Notes: generated from the sequence alone by a model not told the origin. Counted from the stretch's first letter, positions 42,549 to 54,458 are shown. The stretch: 64,000 nt of DNA from Chloroflexi bacterium bin125 (GCA_002239025.1 MPNM01000004.1:112667-176666), one strand, 5' to 3'. Translations and numbers: made by a program.

Positions 42549-43223
42549 GTGAACGAGACCGAGATCCCGGACATTGTCATTCGACGCTTGCCGCTGTACG
42601 CGCGGGAGCTTGGGCTGTTGGCTGGCGAAGGACAGGATTTCATCTCGTCCCAGGAACTCGGCCAGCGGTTGGGCGTCACGCCTGCGCAGATCCGCAAGGA
42701 CCTGTCGTACTTTGGTCGGTTTGGCAAGCGTGGTCGCGGCTATGAAGTGCTGGGCCTGAGAGAGCGGCTGCGCAGCATCCTGGGCCTCAACGGCCGAGTC
42801 AAGGAAATGGTCCTGGTCGGCGTCGGTCAGTTGGGACGCGCAGTACTGGGTTACGGCGGATTCCGTCGTGGCGGCTTTGAGGTCGTGCGGGTGTTTGATT
42901 CCGACCCCACGCAGATTGGCCGGAAAATCGACAACCACCGTGTGGACGATGTGGCGAAACTGCCTGAGTATCTGCGACGAACACGGGTCTCGATGGGCAT
43001 CGTGGCCGTTCCGGCCGACGCAGCGCCGTCGGTGATCGACACGCTGGTCGATGGAGGTGTGCGTGCGATTCTGAGCTATGCGCCGGTCAGCATGAGCGTG
43101 CCGCGGGGAGTGCGGCTGCGACAGATCGATCCGGTGATGGAGCTGGAGAGCATGGCCTATTACCTCGAGGAGCCGTTCGACGGCTACGTCGAGGATCACG
43201 AAGCGGACGTGGTCCCGAACTGA
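42549..43223 (+). CDS. rex: Redox-sensing transcriptional repressor Rex
   Basis: A 224-residue regulator starting at GTG 42549. Residues 1-75 form the winged-helix DNA-binding domain (PDIVIRRLPLYARELGLL, then QLRKDLSYFG-like AQIRKDLSYFGRFGKRGRGY). The Rossmann domain follows with LVGVGQLGRAVLGYGGF binding NADH. Rex releases DNA when the NADH/NAD+ ratio rises and typically controls respiratory and fermentative genes. An ATG four bases earlier is in another frame. No target palindrome was identified in the window. Confidence 0.92.
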   Translation: MNETEIPDIVIRRLPLYARELGLLAGEGQDFISSQELGQRLGVTPAQIRKDLSYFGRFGKRGRGYEVLGLRERLRSILGLNGRVKEMVLVGVGQLGRAVLGYGGFRRGGFEVVRVFDSDPTQIGRKIDNHRVDDVAKLPEYLRRTRVSMGIVAVPADAAPSVIDTLVDGGVRAILSYAPVSMSVPRGVRLRQIDPVMELESMAYYLEEPFDGYVEDHEADVVPN

Positions 43224-43244
43224 TCGTGCGAAGCGCTGAAGAGG

Positions 43245-44291
43245 TCAGCGCTGTTCGGTAGCGCTCAGCGCGCTTTCCTGCGCCAACAGGTTTGGACCGA
43301 CGATATCGAGATTGTCGAGTGCCTCTGCCGCCCCGAGGGCGACGGCGTCTTCGGCGTTGTCGGCGATTGTGACCGGAATCCCGACCTGCTCGGCCAGATA
43401 CGTATCGATACCGTTGAGCCGCGCTGCTGCTCCGGTCAGGAGCATGCCGCGATCGATGATGTCGGAAGTGAGTTCAGGCGGCGTGCGTTCGAGCGTGCTG
43501 CGCGTGACTTCGACGAAGGTTTCCAGGACCTGTTGGATCGAGGGGACCAGCTCGTTGGCAGTGATTGTGACGCTCCGCGGCATGCCGCTGGACTGATCGC
43601 GGCCCCTGACCTCGGCGCGCACAGGATCTTCGACGGGCACGGCTGAGGCGGATGCAAACTTGAGCTCCTCAGCGGTCGGCTCGCCGATCAGCAGGTTGTG
43701 CCGTCTCTTGACATGCTCGGCAATCACCTCGGTCACGATCTGCCCTCCGGTGCGGGCCGATTCCCAGACGACGACGCCGTACATCGAGAGCACCGCAGCC
43801 TCGGACCTTCCGGCGCCCAGGTTGCCGATCAATGCGCCGCGCGCGTCGCCCATAGGCACGCCAGCGCCAATGGCAGCCGCCAACGGATTGGCGATCAGGT
43901 GCGCGGGGCGTCGCGCGCCGGCCTGCTCGGCGGCGTCGCGGACGGCTCGCTGCTCGACATTGGTGACGCCGGCTGGAGTCGCAATCATCACTTCAGGGCG
44001 GACGAGGTTGAAGCGGCCGGTGACTAGCGACATGTAGTAGCGCAGCAGCGCTTCGACGATGCGGTAGTCGTCGATTACGCCTTCGCGCATGGGATTAATC
44101 ACGCTGACCGATTCAGGCGCGCGACCGATCATGTTGGCAGCATCGGTACCGGCGGCGAGTACCGCGTTTTCGGCAGCGGAGAGTGTGACCACCGTCGGCT
44201 CGTCGATCACGATGCGACCACCCCGTCCAGGGACCGCGATGCGCAGTCTGGAGGTTCCGAGATCGATGCCGAGTCGTTTGGTGAAAAACAT
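43245..44291 (-). CDS. mreB: Rod shape-determining protein MreB/Mbl
   Basis: A 348-residue bacterial actin. The ATP-binding phosphate-1 loop GIDLGTSRLRIAV is at the N-terminus, then INPMREGVIDDYRIVEALL, the MIATPAGVTNVEQRAVRDAA segment, phosphate-2 region LIGNLGAGRSEAAVLSMYGV and the adenosine motif MLLTGAAARLNGIDTYLAEQ. The usual Asp of the DIGGGT phosphate-2 motif is replaced by Asn (NLGAGR), which may affect ATP hydrolysis. It lies 36 bases downstream of murA on the same strand, linking wall synthesis and shape. mreC and mreD are not adjacent. Confidence 0.88.
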   Translation of the reverse strand: MFFTKRLGIDLGTSRLRIAVPGRGGRIVIDEPTVVTLSAAENAVLAAGTDAANMIGRAPESVSVINPMREGVIDDYRIVEALLRYYMSLVTGRFNLVRPEVMIATPAGVTNVEQRAVRDAAEQAGARRPAHLIANPLAAAIGAGVPMGDARGALIGNLGAGRSEAAVLSMYGVVVWESARTGGQIVTEVIAEHVKRRHNLLIGEPTAEELKFASASAVPVEDPVRAEVRGRDQSSGMPRSVTITANELVPSIQQVLETFVEVTRSTLERTPPELTSDIIDRGMLLTGAAARLNGIDTYLAEQVGIPVTIADNAEDAVALGAAEALDNLDIVGPNLLAQESALSATEQR

Positions 44292-44327
44292 GATCTCCGG
44301 TTGGCTCTATTGCTGTGTTTAGCGTAA

Positions 44328-45623
44328 TCAGTTGGTCAGTGTATCGGCGCTTGGGAGCAGTTCAATATCGGCGCCCAATGCTCTGAGTTGCCCTGGAAGA
44401 TCGGCATAGGCGCGATCAAGATGATCGACCCCATAGACGCGGCTCTCGCCGTCGGCAGACAACGCAGCGACGACAAGTGCGGCGGTTGCGCGGATGTCGT
44501 TGCCGAGAACATTTGCTCCCGAAAGTCGGGACGGGCCTTTGATCTGGGGAACTGACTTCTTGACAACGATGCTCGCCCCGAACTTGCGCAACTCGTCTAG
44601 GTGTTTGAAGCGGTCCTCAAAGACGCGCTCCTGCACGGTCGATATGCCGGTGACCTGGGTCAACAACGCCGTCATCGGCGCCTGAAGATCTGTGGCGAAG
44701 CCTGGATAGGGGAGCGCCTGGATGTTGGTCGCCTGGAGTTCGGCGTGCGGGTCGACGGAGAGGATGAGCTGATTGCTGGTTCGCTCGACCGGGATGCCGA
44801 CCTCTGCAAACTTGGCCAGCAAGGACTCCAGGTGGGCTGGGTTGACACCGGTGAGGCAGACACGGCCGTCGGTAATGGCGGCTGCGATCAGCAGCGTGCC
44901 GGCCTCGATCCGGTCGGGAATCAGAGTTTGATTGAATCCCGACAGTCTGTCGACGCCGTCAATCGTGACGGTGTGCTGTCCAGCGCCTGAGATGCGCGCG
45001 CCCATCTGATTGAGCATCTCGGCCAGACAGATGACCTCGGGCTCCATCGCCGCGTTGATGATCTTCGTCCGACCGCTGGCCAGCACTGCCGCGAGCAGCA
45101 GATTTTCGGTGCCCAGGACGCTGGGGTAATCCAGCACGATCGTCGTGCCGTGGAGGCCGTTCGGAGCGCGTGCGACGGTTCGCTCCTTGCTCACTTCGAC
45201 CAGTGCGCCCAATGCGCGAAAACCGGCGTGATGGACATCGAGTGGTCGCTGGCCGATGGGGTCGCCACCCGGCGGGCCACAGCTGCCCTGCCCGGTTCGC
45301 GCGAGCAGCGGTCCCATAATCAGGAAGGACGCGCGTAGAGCCGCGGCCAGATGGTCGGGCGGCGACCCGGCGCTGGTTCCGGATGGCCGAATCTCGACTT
45401 CGTTGCCTTCGAATTTGGACTCGATACCGAGCGTCTCGAGAATTTCGAGCAGGCGGTGTACGTCTTCGATGTCTGGGACGCGGCGCAACCTCGATGGCTC
45501 ATCGGTGAGCAATGCGGCGGCGAGACAGGGCAACGCGGCGTTCTTCGCGCCGTTGACGTGTATCTCGCCGTCAAGCCGGCGCCGTCCGTCGATCTTGAGA
45601 TAGGGTTCGGCGTCAGCGCTCAT
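44328..45623 (-). CDS. murA: UDP-N-acetylglucosamine 1-carboxyvinyltransferase
   Basis: The ATG at 45623 gives 431 residues; a GTG 11 codons earlier is in frame but has no better ribosome site. MurA transfers enolpyruvate from PEP to UDP-GlcNAc in the first step of peptidoglycan synthesis. VNGAKNAALPCLAA marks the N-terminus and GPSRLSGANVLGNDIRATAA the C-terminal half. The active-site loop reads GGDPIGQRPLDV, with Asp121 replacing the fosfomycin-alkylated Cys115 of E. coli. The same Cys-to-Asp change in mycobacteria and chlamydiae gives natural fosfomycin resistance. The enzyme implies a peptidoglycan-making organism. Confidence 0.92.
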   Translation of the reverse strand: MSADAEPYLKIDGRRRLDGEIHVNGAKNAALPCLAAALLTDEPSRLRRVPDIEDVHRLLEILETLGIESKFEGNEVEIRPSGTSAGSPPDHLAAALRASFLIMGPLLARTGQGSCGPPGGDPIGQRPLDVHHAGFRALGALVEVSKERTVARAPNGLHGTTIVLDYPSVLGTENLLLAAVLASGRTKIINAAMEPEVICLAEMLNQMGARISGAGQHTVTIDGVDRLSGFNQTLIPDRIEAGTLLIAAAITDGRVCLTGVNPAHLESLLAKFAEVGIPVERTSNQLILSVDPHAELQATNIQALPYPGFATDLQAPMTALLTQVTGISTVQERVFEDRFKHLDELRKFGASIVVKKSVPQIKGPSRLSGANVLGNDIRATAALVVAALSADGESRVYGVDHLDRAYADLPGQLRALGADIELLPSADTLTN

Positions 45624-45692
45624 AGAGAGACTGTAGCTGTCCCCAGGGCGTCTCACCGCGAGCGGCCGCGCCTCGTATCAGAACTGTTCGAC

Positions 45693-46136
45693 TTACCCGG
45701 TTGGTCGGGCCATCTCGCGACCGCCACCACCGCGACGGCGGCGATGTTCCAGGACGCGCAGACGTTGCAGCGAGCGCGACAGGGCGGCCTGCGCACGGGC
45801 GCGGTCGGCGTCGGTGGCTTGATCGAGACGTTGGAGCGCGCGTTGACGCGCCTCTTCTGCGCGTTCGGCGTCGATTTCGGAACCGTGCTCGGCGGCGTCG
45901 GCGAGGACAGTGACTTCATCCGAGTGGACTTCGAGGAAGCCTCCACTGATGAAGTATTCCTCGACACCATTGCCGATCTTGACTCTCAGCTCTCCGGGGG
46001 CCAGCGACGTGACCAGGGGGGCATGGTTCGGCAGAATTCCGAGTTCGCCTAGCGATCCCGGAGCGACGACTTCGTCGACGTCTTCCTGGCGCAGCAGTCG
46101 GCGCTCGCCGGTGATGATTTCGAGCGTGAGCGGCAT
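45693..46136 (-). CDS. atpC: ATP synthase epsilon subunit
   Basis: A 147-residue central-stalk subunit. The N-terminal beta-sandwich has MPLTLEIITGERRLLRQEDV, GSLGELGILPNHAPLVTSLA and EEYFISGGFLEVHSDEVTVL, and the C-terminal helical hairpin is Arg/Ala rich (AEEARQRALQRLDQA). The basic tail RRRRGGGGREMA is unusual and extends past the usual end. It is last in the operon, separated from atpD by a palindromic repeat. Confidence 0.92.
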   Translation of the reverse strand: MPLTLEIITGERRLLRQEDVDEVVAPGSLGELGILPNHAPLVTSLAPGELRVKIGNGVEEYFISGGFLEVHSDEVTVLADAAEHGSEIDAERAEEARQRALQRLDQATDADRARAQAALSRSLQRLRVLEHRRRRGGGGREMARPTG

Positions 46137-46180
46137 GTTGGGCCTTTCGGTGAGGGAAATCTCGGCCTGGTGTCGAGCCG

Positions 46181-46233
46181 GCCCCCTCTGTCCCTTCGGG
46201 ACATCTCCCCCCGCAGGGCGGGGGGAGAAAGTA
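46181..46233. repeat. Double-hairpin intergenic repeat copy inside the atp operon
   Basis: GCCCCCTCTG leads into the hairpins GTCCC-TTCG-GGGAC and TCTCCCCCC-GCAGGG-CGGGGGGAGA. It occupies the gap between atpD and atpC on the operon transcript and could lower downstream expression or protect mRNA. Confidence 0.65.
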
Positions 46234-46234
46234 G

Positions 46235-47668
<1,434 letters not shown>

Positions 47669-48349
47669 TTAGACCGCACCGACCAGATTGGCCGGCTGTT
47701 CGGTTGTCCGGTCGGACAACCAAGTGAGTTTGAATTGGGTCAAATCGTCGACTTCCCAGTCGGCGGTCAGATTGAGATCGTTGGTCAGTTCACTGCGGAC
47801 CAGGACAACTCGCATCCCGGCGGCAGCAGCGGACTCGACGCCGGCTGGTGCGTCCTCGACGGCGATGCACTCGGCTGGATCGAAGCTCAGCTTCTCGGCC
47901 GCCTTGAGGTAAATCTCGGGTGAGGGCTTGCCCTGCGAGACCTCATCGCCGGCGGTCGTCTGCTCAAAGAACTCGCGCAGCCCGGCACCGGTCAGCGCGG
48001 CCTCGACCCACTCGCGGTGGGACGAACTGGCGACGGCGATTGGAACGCCTGCGTGGGTCAGTTTCTGCGCCAGTTCGCGCGCGCCCGGGATCAGCGGCGC
48101 GCCAGCCTGGTACTGAACAAGGACATCGGCGTTGTAGCGGGTCTCGAACGCCTCGAATGGCATCGTGATCGGGTAGCGCTCGCAGAGGTCATCCCAGGTG
48201 CTGGTCAGCGTCGTGCCGAGGTAACGGAAGTAGTCCTCGAGCGGAAAATCGACGCCTTGCTCGGTGAGGATCTGCCGGACGGCCTCGTAGTGCAGCGGCT
48301 CGGAGTCAAGCAGCACACCGTCCATGTCGAAGATGACTGCTGACGCCAT
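47669..48349 (-). CDS. HAD-superfamily phosphatase (subclass IA, beta-phosphoglucomutase-like)
   Basis: A 226-residue protein with HAD motif I FDMDGVLLDSEP at residues 7-18, motif II in AVASSSHREWV, motif III Lys in GKPSPEIYLKAAEKL and motif IV VEDAPAGVESAAAAGM. The Pro-Glu-rich cap and DSEP are typical of sugar-phosphate phosphatases or beta-phosphoglucomutases. It lies between atpG (3 bases) and atpD (24 bases) on the same strand, an unusual position inside a normally invariant gene pair, so it is probably expressed with the ATP synthase. Confidence 0.88.
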   Translation of the reverse strand: MASAVIFDMDGVLLDSEPLHYEAVRQILTEQGVDFPLEDYFRYLGTTLTSTWDDLCERYPITMPFEAFETRYNADVLVQYQAGAPLIPGARELAQKLTHAGVPIAVASSSHREWVEAALTGAGLREFFEQTTAGDEVSQGKPSPEIYLKAAEKLSFDPAECIAVEDAPAGVESAAAAGMRVVLVRSELTNDLNLTADWEVDDLTQFKLTWLSDRTTEQPANLVGAV

Positions 48350-48352
48350 GAG

Positions 48353-49234
48353 CTAATCCTTGAGCGCCTCGACGCCGCCGGTGATGTCGAGCAGTTCGGA
48401 TGTGATCTGCTCCTGGCGGGCCTTGTTGTAGACGAGTGTGAGGTCGGAGATCATGTCGTTGGCCGCGTCGGTGGCGTTGCGCATGGCGACCATGCGTGCC
48501 GACTGCTCGGAAGCGGCAGCTTCGAGGACGGCCTGGTAAATCAATAGGTCAACGTAGCGCGGCAGCAGATCGGCGAGCACTTCCTGGGGGGACGGTTCGA
48601 AGATGTACTGGCTCTCGCCAGAGCCATCGTCGTCAGCGCTGGCAGGCGCCTCGACGGGCAGGATCGGCACGGTCACCGGAACCTGGGTGACGGTGTTGAT
48701 AAAGGATGCGTAGACCAGCAAGACCTGGTCAACGCGGCCCTCGGTGTAGTCGTCGATGGCAATGCGTGAGATCGGCTGGGTCTCGGCCAGACCGGGGTAG
48801 TCGCCCAGTTCCTGGAAGCTGGCTCGGAAGTTGATACCGAAGCGCTGGAAGTAGTCGCCGCCCTTGCGACCGACCGGGATCATCGAGAGCTCGCCCGAGC
48901 CTCCGGCTTCGGGTCCCAGCACGATCTCGCCCGTGTGGCGCTCGAGGTTGGCGATCAGACCGCCGCAGAGTCCGCGGTCGGGGGTGATCAGGATGACGGT
49001 CGTTTCGTTGATCTCGCGACGTTCGAGCAGCGGATGCGCGGTGTCGGGATCGCCGGCGACCGAGGAAAGGTGTCCGAGTACTGACTGCATCTTCTCGGCG
49101 TAGGGTCGGGCCTGAAGCGCGCGGTCCTGGGCGCGGCGCATCTTGGATGCCGCCACGAGCTGGATCGCGTTGGTGATTTTGGCCGTGTTCTCGACCGAGC
49201 GGATGCGCCGTCGGATTTCGCGGGTGTTGGCCAT
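48353..49234 (-). CDS. atpG: ATP synthase gamma subunit
   Basis: A 293-residue rotor shaft subunit. The N-terminal helix TREIRRRIRSVENTAKITNA, the central ITPDRGLCGGLIANLERHT and the C-terminal MRNATDAANDMISDLTLVYN with NKARQEQITSELLDI are diagnostic. It is in normal order after atpA, but the following gene is a HAD phosphatase rather than atpD. Confidence 0.95.
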   Translation of the reverse strand: MANTREIRRRIRSVENTAKITNAIQLVAASKMRRAQDRALQARPYAEKMQSVLGHLSSVAGDPDTAHPLLERREINETTVILITPDRGLCGGLIANLERHTGEIVLGPEAGGSGELSMIPVGRKGGDYFQRFGINFRASFQELGDYPGLAETQPISRIAIDDYTEGRVDQVLLVYASFINTVTQVPVTVPILPVEAPASADDDGSGESQYIFEPSPQEVLADLLPRYVDLLIYQAVLEAAASEQSARMVAMRNATDAANDMISDLTLVYNKARQEQITSELLDITGGVEALKD

Positions 49235-49290
49235 CGACCCCTACTGCTCTCTGTTGCTCCAGGTTGTCGGTTCAGACTCAACCGACTGAC

Positions 49291-50817
<1,527 letters not shown>

Positions 50818-50851
50818 AATGCTGACTCCTTCGGTGTGCTTAGCCCTGCGC

Positions 50852-51391
50852 TTATCCCTGTGCCAGGGATCGGCGCATGGTGGATAGCCGAGTACGGACG
50901 GATCCGTCAATGATGCGGTCGCCGATCTTGACGACCGCGCCGCCAATAATCGTGTTGTCGACTGTTTCGCTGAGCGAGACGGTCTCTGCGCTGGTGTATC
51001 GCAGGACCGCTTCTTCAACGGCGTCGCGTGCCTCATCGGACAGCGGCACCGCAGTGGTGACTGTGGCTTCGGCGATGCCGCGCGCGCTGTTCAGGCGCTC
51101 GCGGAAGACCTCGATCACCTGCGGCGCGAGGTTGGCGCGTCGCTTGCGCACGAGCAGTTTGGCGAAACTGCCGGCGGCAGTCTGCAGGTCGGGCAGCGCA
51201 TTGTCGAGGATTTGTTCCTTCTCGGCCTGCGGGACGCGGGTCGAGACGAGGAAACCGTAGACAGTTGGCTCGGCGAAGAGCTCGGCGATGTCGTCGAGAT
51301 CGGCCAGCCAGCGGTCGTGCGAGGCCGTGTCGTGGGCGATGCCAAAGACAGCGTCCGCATATCGTCGTGCGGCAGGGTCGCTCAGCGCCAC
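50852..51391 (-). CDS. atpH: ATP synthase delta subunit
   Basis: A 179-residue peripheral-stalk subunit starting at GTG 51391. The OSCP-type N-terminal helix bundle has [13 protein letters not shown], and the conserved C-terminal segment is [20 protein letters not shown]. It is in the standard b-delta-alpha order. Confidence 0.93.
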   Translation of the reverse strand: MALSDPAARRYADAVFGIAHDTASHDRWLADLDDIAELFAEPTVYGFLVSTRVPQAEKEQILDNALPDLQTAAGSFAKLLVRKRRANLAPQVIEVFRERLNSARGIAEATVTTAVPLSDEARDAVEEAVLRYTSAETVSLSETVDNTIIGGAVVKIGDRIIDGSVRTRLSTMRRSLAQG

Positions 51392-51447
51392 GATTCGCTC
51401 CGCTCCACTGTCTTTGCTGTCTTCGCAGACTTGTCCTGCATGTCCTG

Positions 51448-51948
51448 CTAGTTCTGCTGTCCGCTGGACGATTCGGCCAGCACATCAGAGATGAGTCGCT
51501 GGTGATCGTCGGCGTCGAGCGATTGTCCAATGACGCGCTCGGCGGCGGTGATCGCCATCCCGGCGAACTCGTTGCGCAGTTGCTGCACGGCCTGGTCGCG
51601 TTCCTGCTCGATCTCCGAGCGGGCGCGCACGATCAGTTGCTCGGCCTGGGCGACGGCGTTTTCACGCGCCTCCGCTTCGATCCGCTGACCCAGTTCCTGG
51701 GCCTGTGCGACGAGGCGCTGAGCCTCGTCACGACCCTGCTGGATTTCGGCGCGAGCTTCAGCTCGTGCTTCTTCCGCTGCTTCCTGAGCGCGCTCGGAAG
51801 CAGTCAAGCCCTCTTCGATCCGCTTGCGTCGCTCATCGAGGACGCGGCCGAGCGGCTTGTAGAGCAGGACGAACAGCAACGCGAACAGGATGCCGAAACT
51901 GATGAAATGTGTAATCAGTCCGGCCAGGTTAAGGCCTAGTGCGTCCAT
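51448..51948 (-). CDS. atpF: ATP synthase b subunit
   Basis: A 166-residue peripheral stalk protein with one membrane helix near the N-terminus (LITHFISFGILFALLFVLLY) and a long charged coiled coil rich in Arg, Glu and Ala. The sequence KPLGRVLDERRKRIEEGL after the membrane helix is typical. AGGA lies before the ATG. Confidence 0.93.
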   Translation of the reverse strand: MDALGLNLAGLITHFISFGILFALLFVLLYKPLGRVLDERRKRIEEGLTASERAQEAAEEARAEARAEIQQGRDEAQRLVAQAQELGQRIEAEARENAVAQAEQLIVRARSEIEQERDQAVQQLRNEFAGMAITAAERVIGQSLDADDHQRLISDVLAESSSGQQN

Positions 51949-52056
51949 ACCATCCTGCCAATCAGTCTGTTCAGTTTGCCATCTCCGTCAGCAGGTCGTT
52001 CGGCGCGCCCGGTCGGGCGTTGCGCAGCGACCCGCTGCTCGGTCCGGCGCCTTCCA

Positions 52057-52112
52057 ACCGCAAATGGCCAGCCGCAAATGGCCAGCCGCAACTGGCCAGC
52101 CGCAACTGGTGA
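52057..52112. repeat. Four tandem 14-base repeats between atpE and atpF
   Basis: The unit GCCGCAA(A/C)TGGCCA occurs four times head to tail (first and last imperfect). The first two carry A and the last two C at the variable base. It lies within the 171-base untranslated gap of the operon; no gene is seen there. Confidence 0.75.
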
Positions 52113-52119
52113 GCGGAGG

Positions 52120-52467
<348 letters not shown>

Positions 52468-53988
52468 CTAGTGTTCTGCCGCCTCGTCGTGGTGCTCGTC
52501 ATGGTCGCCGACCGCAGTCGAGGCGAAGACAAGCGTCAACATGGCGAAGACAAACGCCTGGATGAAGCCAACGAACACTTCGAGACCGAAGAAGACCGTC
52601 GGCACCACAAAGGCGACCAGGAACATTGAAATAAAGAGCACCACCTCGCCGGCAAAGATGTTGCCGAAGAGACGGAAAGTGAACGAGATGATGCGTCCGA
52701 CCTCGGAGACGATCTCGAGGATGCCGACGAAGACGCCCATCGGACCCTTGACGATCGCGTGCGAGCCGACGCCGATGTACTTGCCAAAGTTGGCTCCGAT
52801 CCCGACGCCGCGCATGCCGAAGTACTGCACGGCGAGGAATGACCAGAGGGCCAGCGCCAGCGGCAGGTTTACGTCGGAGGCCAGGGCTCGGAAGATTGGG
52901 AAGATGTGGCCGACGGTCTCGCCGGCGAAGCCCTGGTCGTCGAGCTTCTGAACGAAGCCGATGTGCGCGGTGTTGACAGTGGTCAAGGCCGCTTGACCTT
53001 CACATTCGCGCTCATCGGAGGGCAGGCAGACTTCGTTGTGGCTGTTGATGACGACCGGCTCAGCGAATGCGTCGTAGGAGAAGTCGCGAGGAGTATCGAA
53101 CAACGTGCGGGGCGGGATGATCTTGAATCCAGAGCCACTCAGGATCGGCCCAGTGGCCCGGACGAGTTCTGCATCTGCGGACGCCAGCGGCAGGTTGTAG
53201 AAGATGGCATCGTGCACATACTTCTCATCGACACCGGCATGCTCAAGCCGTTCGGCCAGCGCGTGTTCTAACTCTTCGCCACGCAAGTCTGACGGCAGCG
53301 GATCCGAGACGAACTGAGCTCGCACCGCAGCTTCCACGTCGCTGATGTGTCCTTCCATCAGCTCGGCGATATGTTCGTCGGATTGCGCGTGCGTTACCTG
53401 AAAGCTTCCCGTCTCGTAGTCGCTGAAGTGAATCGGTAGGTAGAAGGCGGTCTGGAACGTCTCGTTGATTCCGGAGATCTCGGCGCCCGTCAGTTCTCGT
53501 TCGCCATCCTCAAGCTCGTGGACCACGTCAATGACGCTGATTTCCATCTCGTGGAGGTAGTGATTGCGGTAGTTCTCGACCGGGCCGATGACGTTATTCC
53601 AGGGGAACAGCGCGAACCAGTTGCCAACAAGTAGGAAAATGAAGATGGTGAAGACGAAGGGAAAGAACTTCTTGCCGTTGCGCTCGCCGCCGACCTGCTG
53701 GGAAATGTTGAGGAAGGCTTCGTAGATCGCCTCGACCAGGTTTTGGAAGCCGGAAGGAACGAGCGCCTGCTCAACATCCCGCGTCCGCCGATAGACAACA
53801 AACGCGGCGAAGGCGAGCAAGACGATCACGACCCAGGCTGAGAGGATCGTGTTGGTGATTTCGTAGGAGCCGATTGAGATGACCGGCTCGGCGGCTAGGG
53901 CGATCACCGGCGCGGGAGCGCGGACGAGGAAGAAGCCCAAAGCGGCGAACGCGAGGACGGCGATGATGATCAGGCGTCTTCGGCTCAC
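52468..53988 (-). CDS. atpB: ATP synthase a subunit with large hydrophilic insertion
   Basis: A 506-residue a subunit, starting GTG with GTGA overlap of the upstream gene. Normal bacterial a subunits have about 230-300 residues. The membrane core is intact: helices at 48-66, 109-129 and from 370 on, the essential Arg at R439 in FTFRLFGNIFAGE, and VGFIQAFVFAMLTLVF at the end. Between residues ~135 and 360, after VGNWFALFPW, lies an insertion of about 225 mostly charged residues (for example HELEDGERELTGAE and SDEHIAELMEGH), including two Cys (321, 329). It probably forms an extra domain at the membrane surface. A short His/Asp/Glu tail follows. Confidence 0.93.
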   Translation of the reverse strand: MSRRRLIIIAVLAFAALGFFLVRAPAPVIALAAEPVISIGSYEITNTILSAWVVIVLLAFAAFVVYRRTRDVEQALVPSGFQNLVEAIYEAFLNISQQVGGERNGKKFFPFVFTIFIFLLVGNWFALFPWNNVIGPVENYRNHYLHEMEISVIDVVHELEDGERELTGAEISGINETFQTAFYLPIHFSDYETGSFQVTHAQSDEHIAELMEGHISDVEAAVRAQFVSDPLPSDLRGEELEHALAERLEHAGVDEKYVHDAIFYNLPLASADAELVRATGPILSGSGFKIIPPRTLFDTPRDFSYDAFAEPVVINSHNEVCLPSDERECEGQAALTTVNTAHIGFVQKLDDQGFAGETVGHIFPIFRALASDVNLPLALALWSFLAVQYFGMRGVGIGANFGKYIGVGSHAIVKGPMGVFVGILEIVSEVGRIISFTFRLFGNIFAGEVVLFISMFLVAFVVPTVFFGLEVFVGFIQAFVFAMLTLVFASTAVGDHDEHHDEAAEH

Positions 53989-54275
53989 GCGCGGTCCTCC
54001 TCATCCTGTTCGTCGTCCGCCGGCGCCTCGTCGGGAGATTCGCGCCGTTGTTCGTCTTGTCGTTGTTTCGCCTGCGCGGCGAACATATCTTGCAGCATTC
54101 GGTACCCACCCCAGCCGGCTGACGCCAGTCCCAGTGCGAGCCCGATCAGGGTAAGGGCAAATCCCGTACCCAACTCATCATCCAACAGGACGCCACCGAC
54201 AACGCCGAACACGATGCACGTGGCGACGTACCAGCCGATGCCCATGAGCTGCATGGCCGGCGGCCACTGTCTCAT
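53985..54275 (-). CDS. AtpZ/AtpI-like F0 accessory membrane protein
   Basis: A 96-residue protein with two membrane helices (QLMGIGWYVATCIVFGVVGG and FALTLIGLALGLASAGWGGY) joined by a short LDDELGTG turn, and an acidic cytoplasmic tail. Its place as first gene of the atp operon and its fold match the AtpZ/AtpI family, proposed to act in Mg2+ uptake or c-ring assembly. Overlaps the atpB start by four bases. Confidence 0.8.
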   Translation of the reverse strand: MRQWPPAMQLMGIGWYVATCIVFGVVGGVLLDDELGTGFALTLIGLALGLASAGWGGYRMLQDMFAAQAKQRQDEQRRESPDEAPADDEQDEEDRA

Positions 54276-54414
54276 GGGGATTCCCCCTGCTGGAGCAATG
54301 CGAAGATTATCACAAAGTTCACTTGCGACAAGATTCCGTAAGAACTCCGCCCAGTGTTTTCCGGGCGAGGCCGCGATTTGTGTCGCGGATTACTCCAAGC
54401 ATTCCTGGACACTT

Positions 54415-54447
54415 CCGTCATTCCCGCGCTGGCTGCGGGTGTGACGG
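54415..54447. repeat. Short 'CGTCATTCCCGCG' palindromic repeat copy
   Basis: CCGTCATTCCCGCG pairs imperfectly with TGCGGGTGTGACGG. It lies in the 183-base gap between the atp operon and the bifunctional-nuclease-family gene, where I see no gene. Confidence 0.5.
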
Positions 54448-54458
54448 CCCAAGAGCAT

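Noticed and set aside
52057..52112. CRISPR array
   Set aside because: The units are contiguous 14-base repeats without spacers and no cas genes are present.
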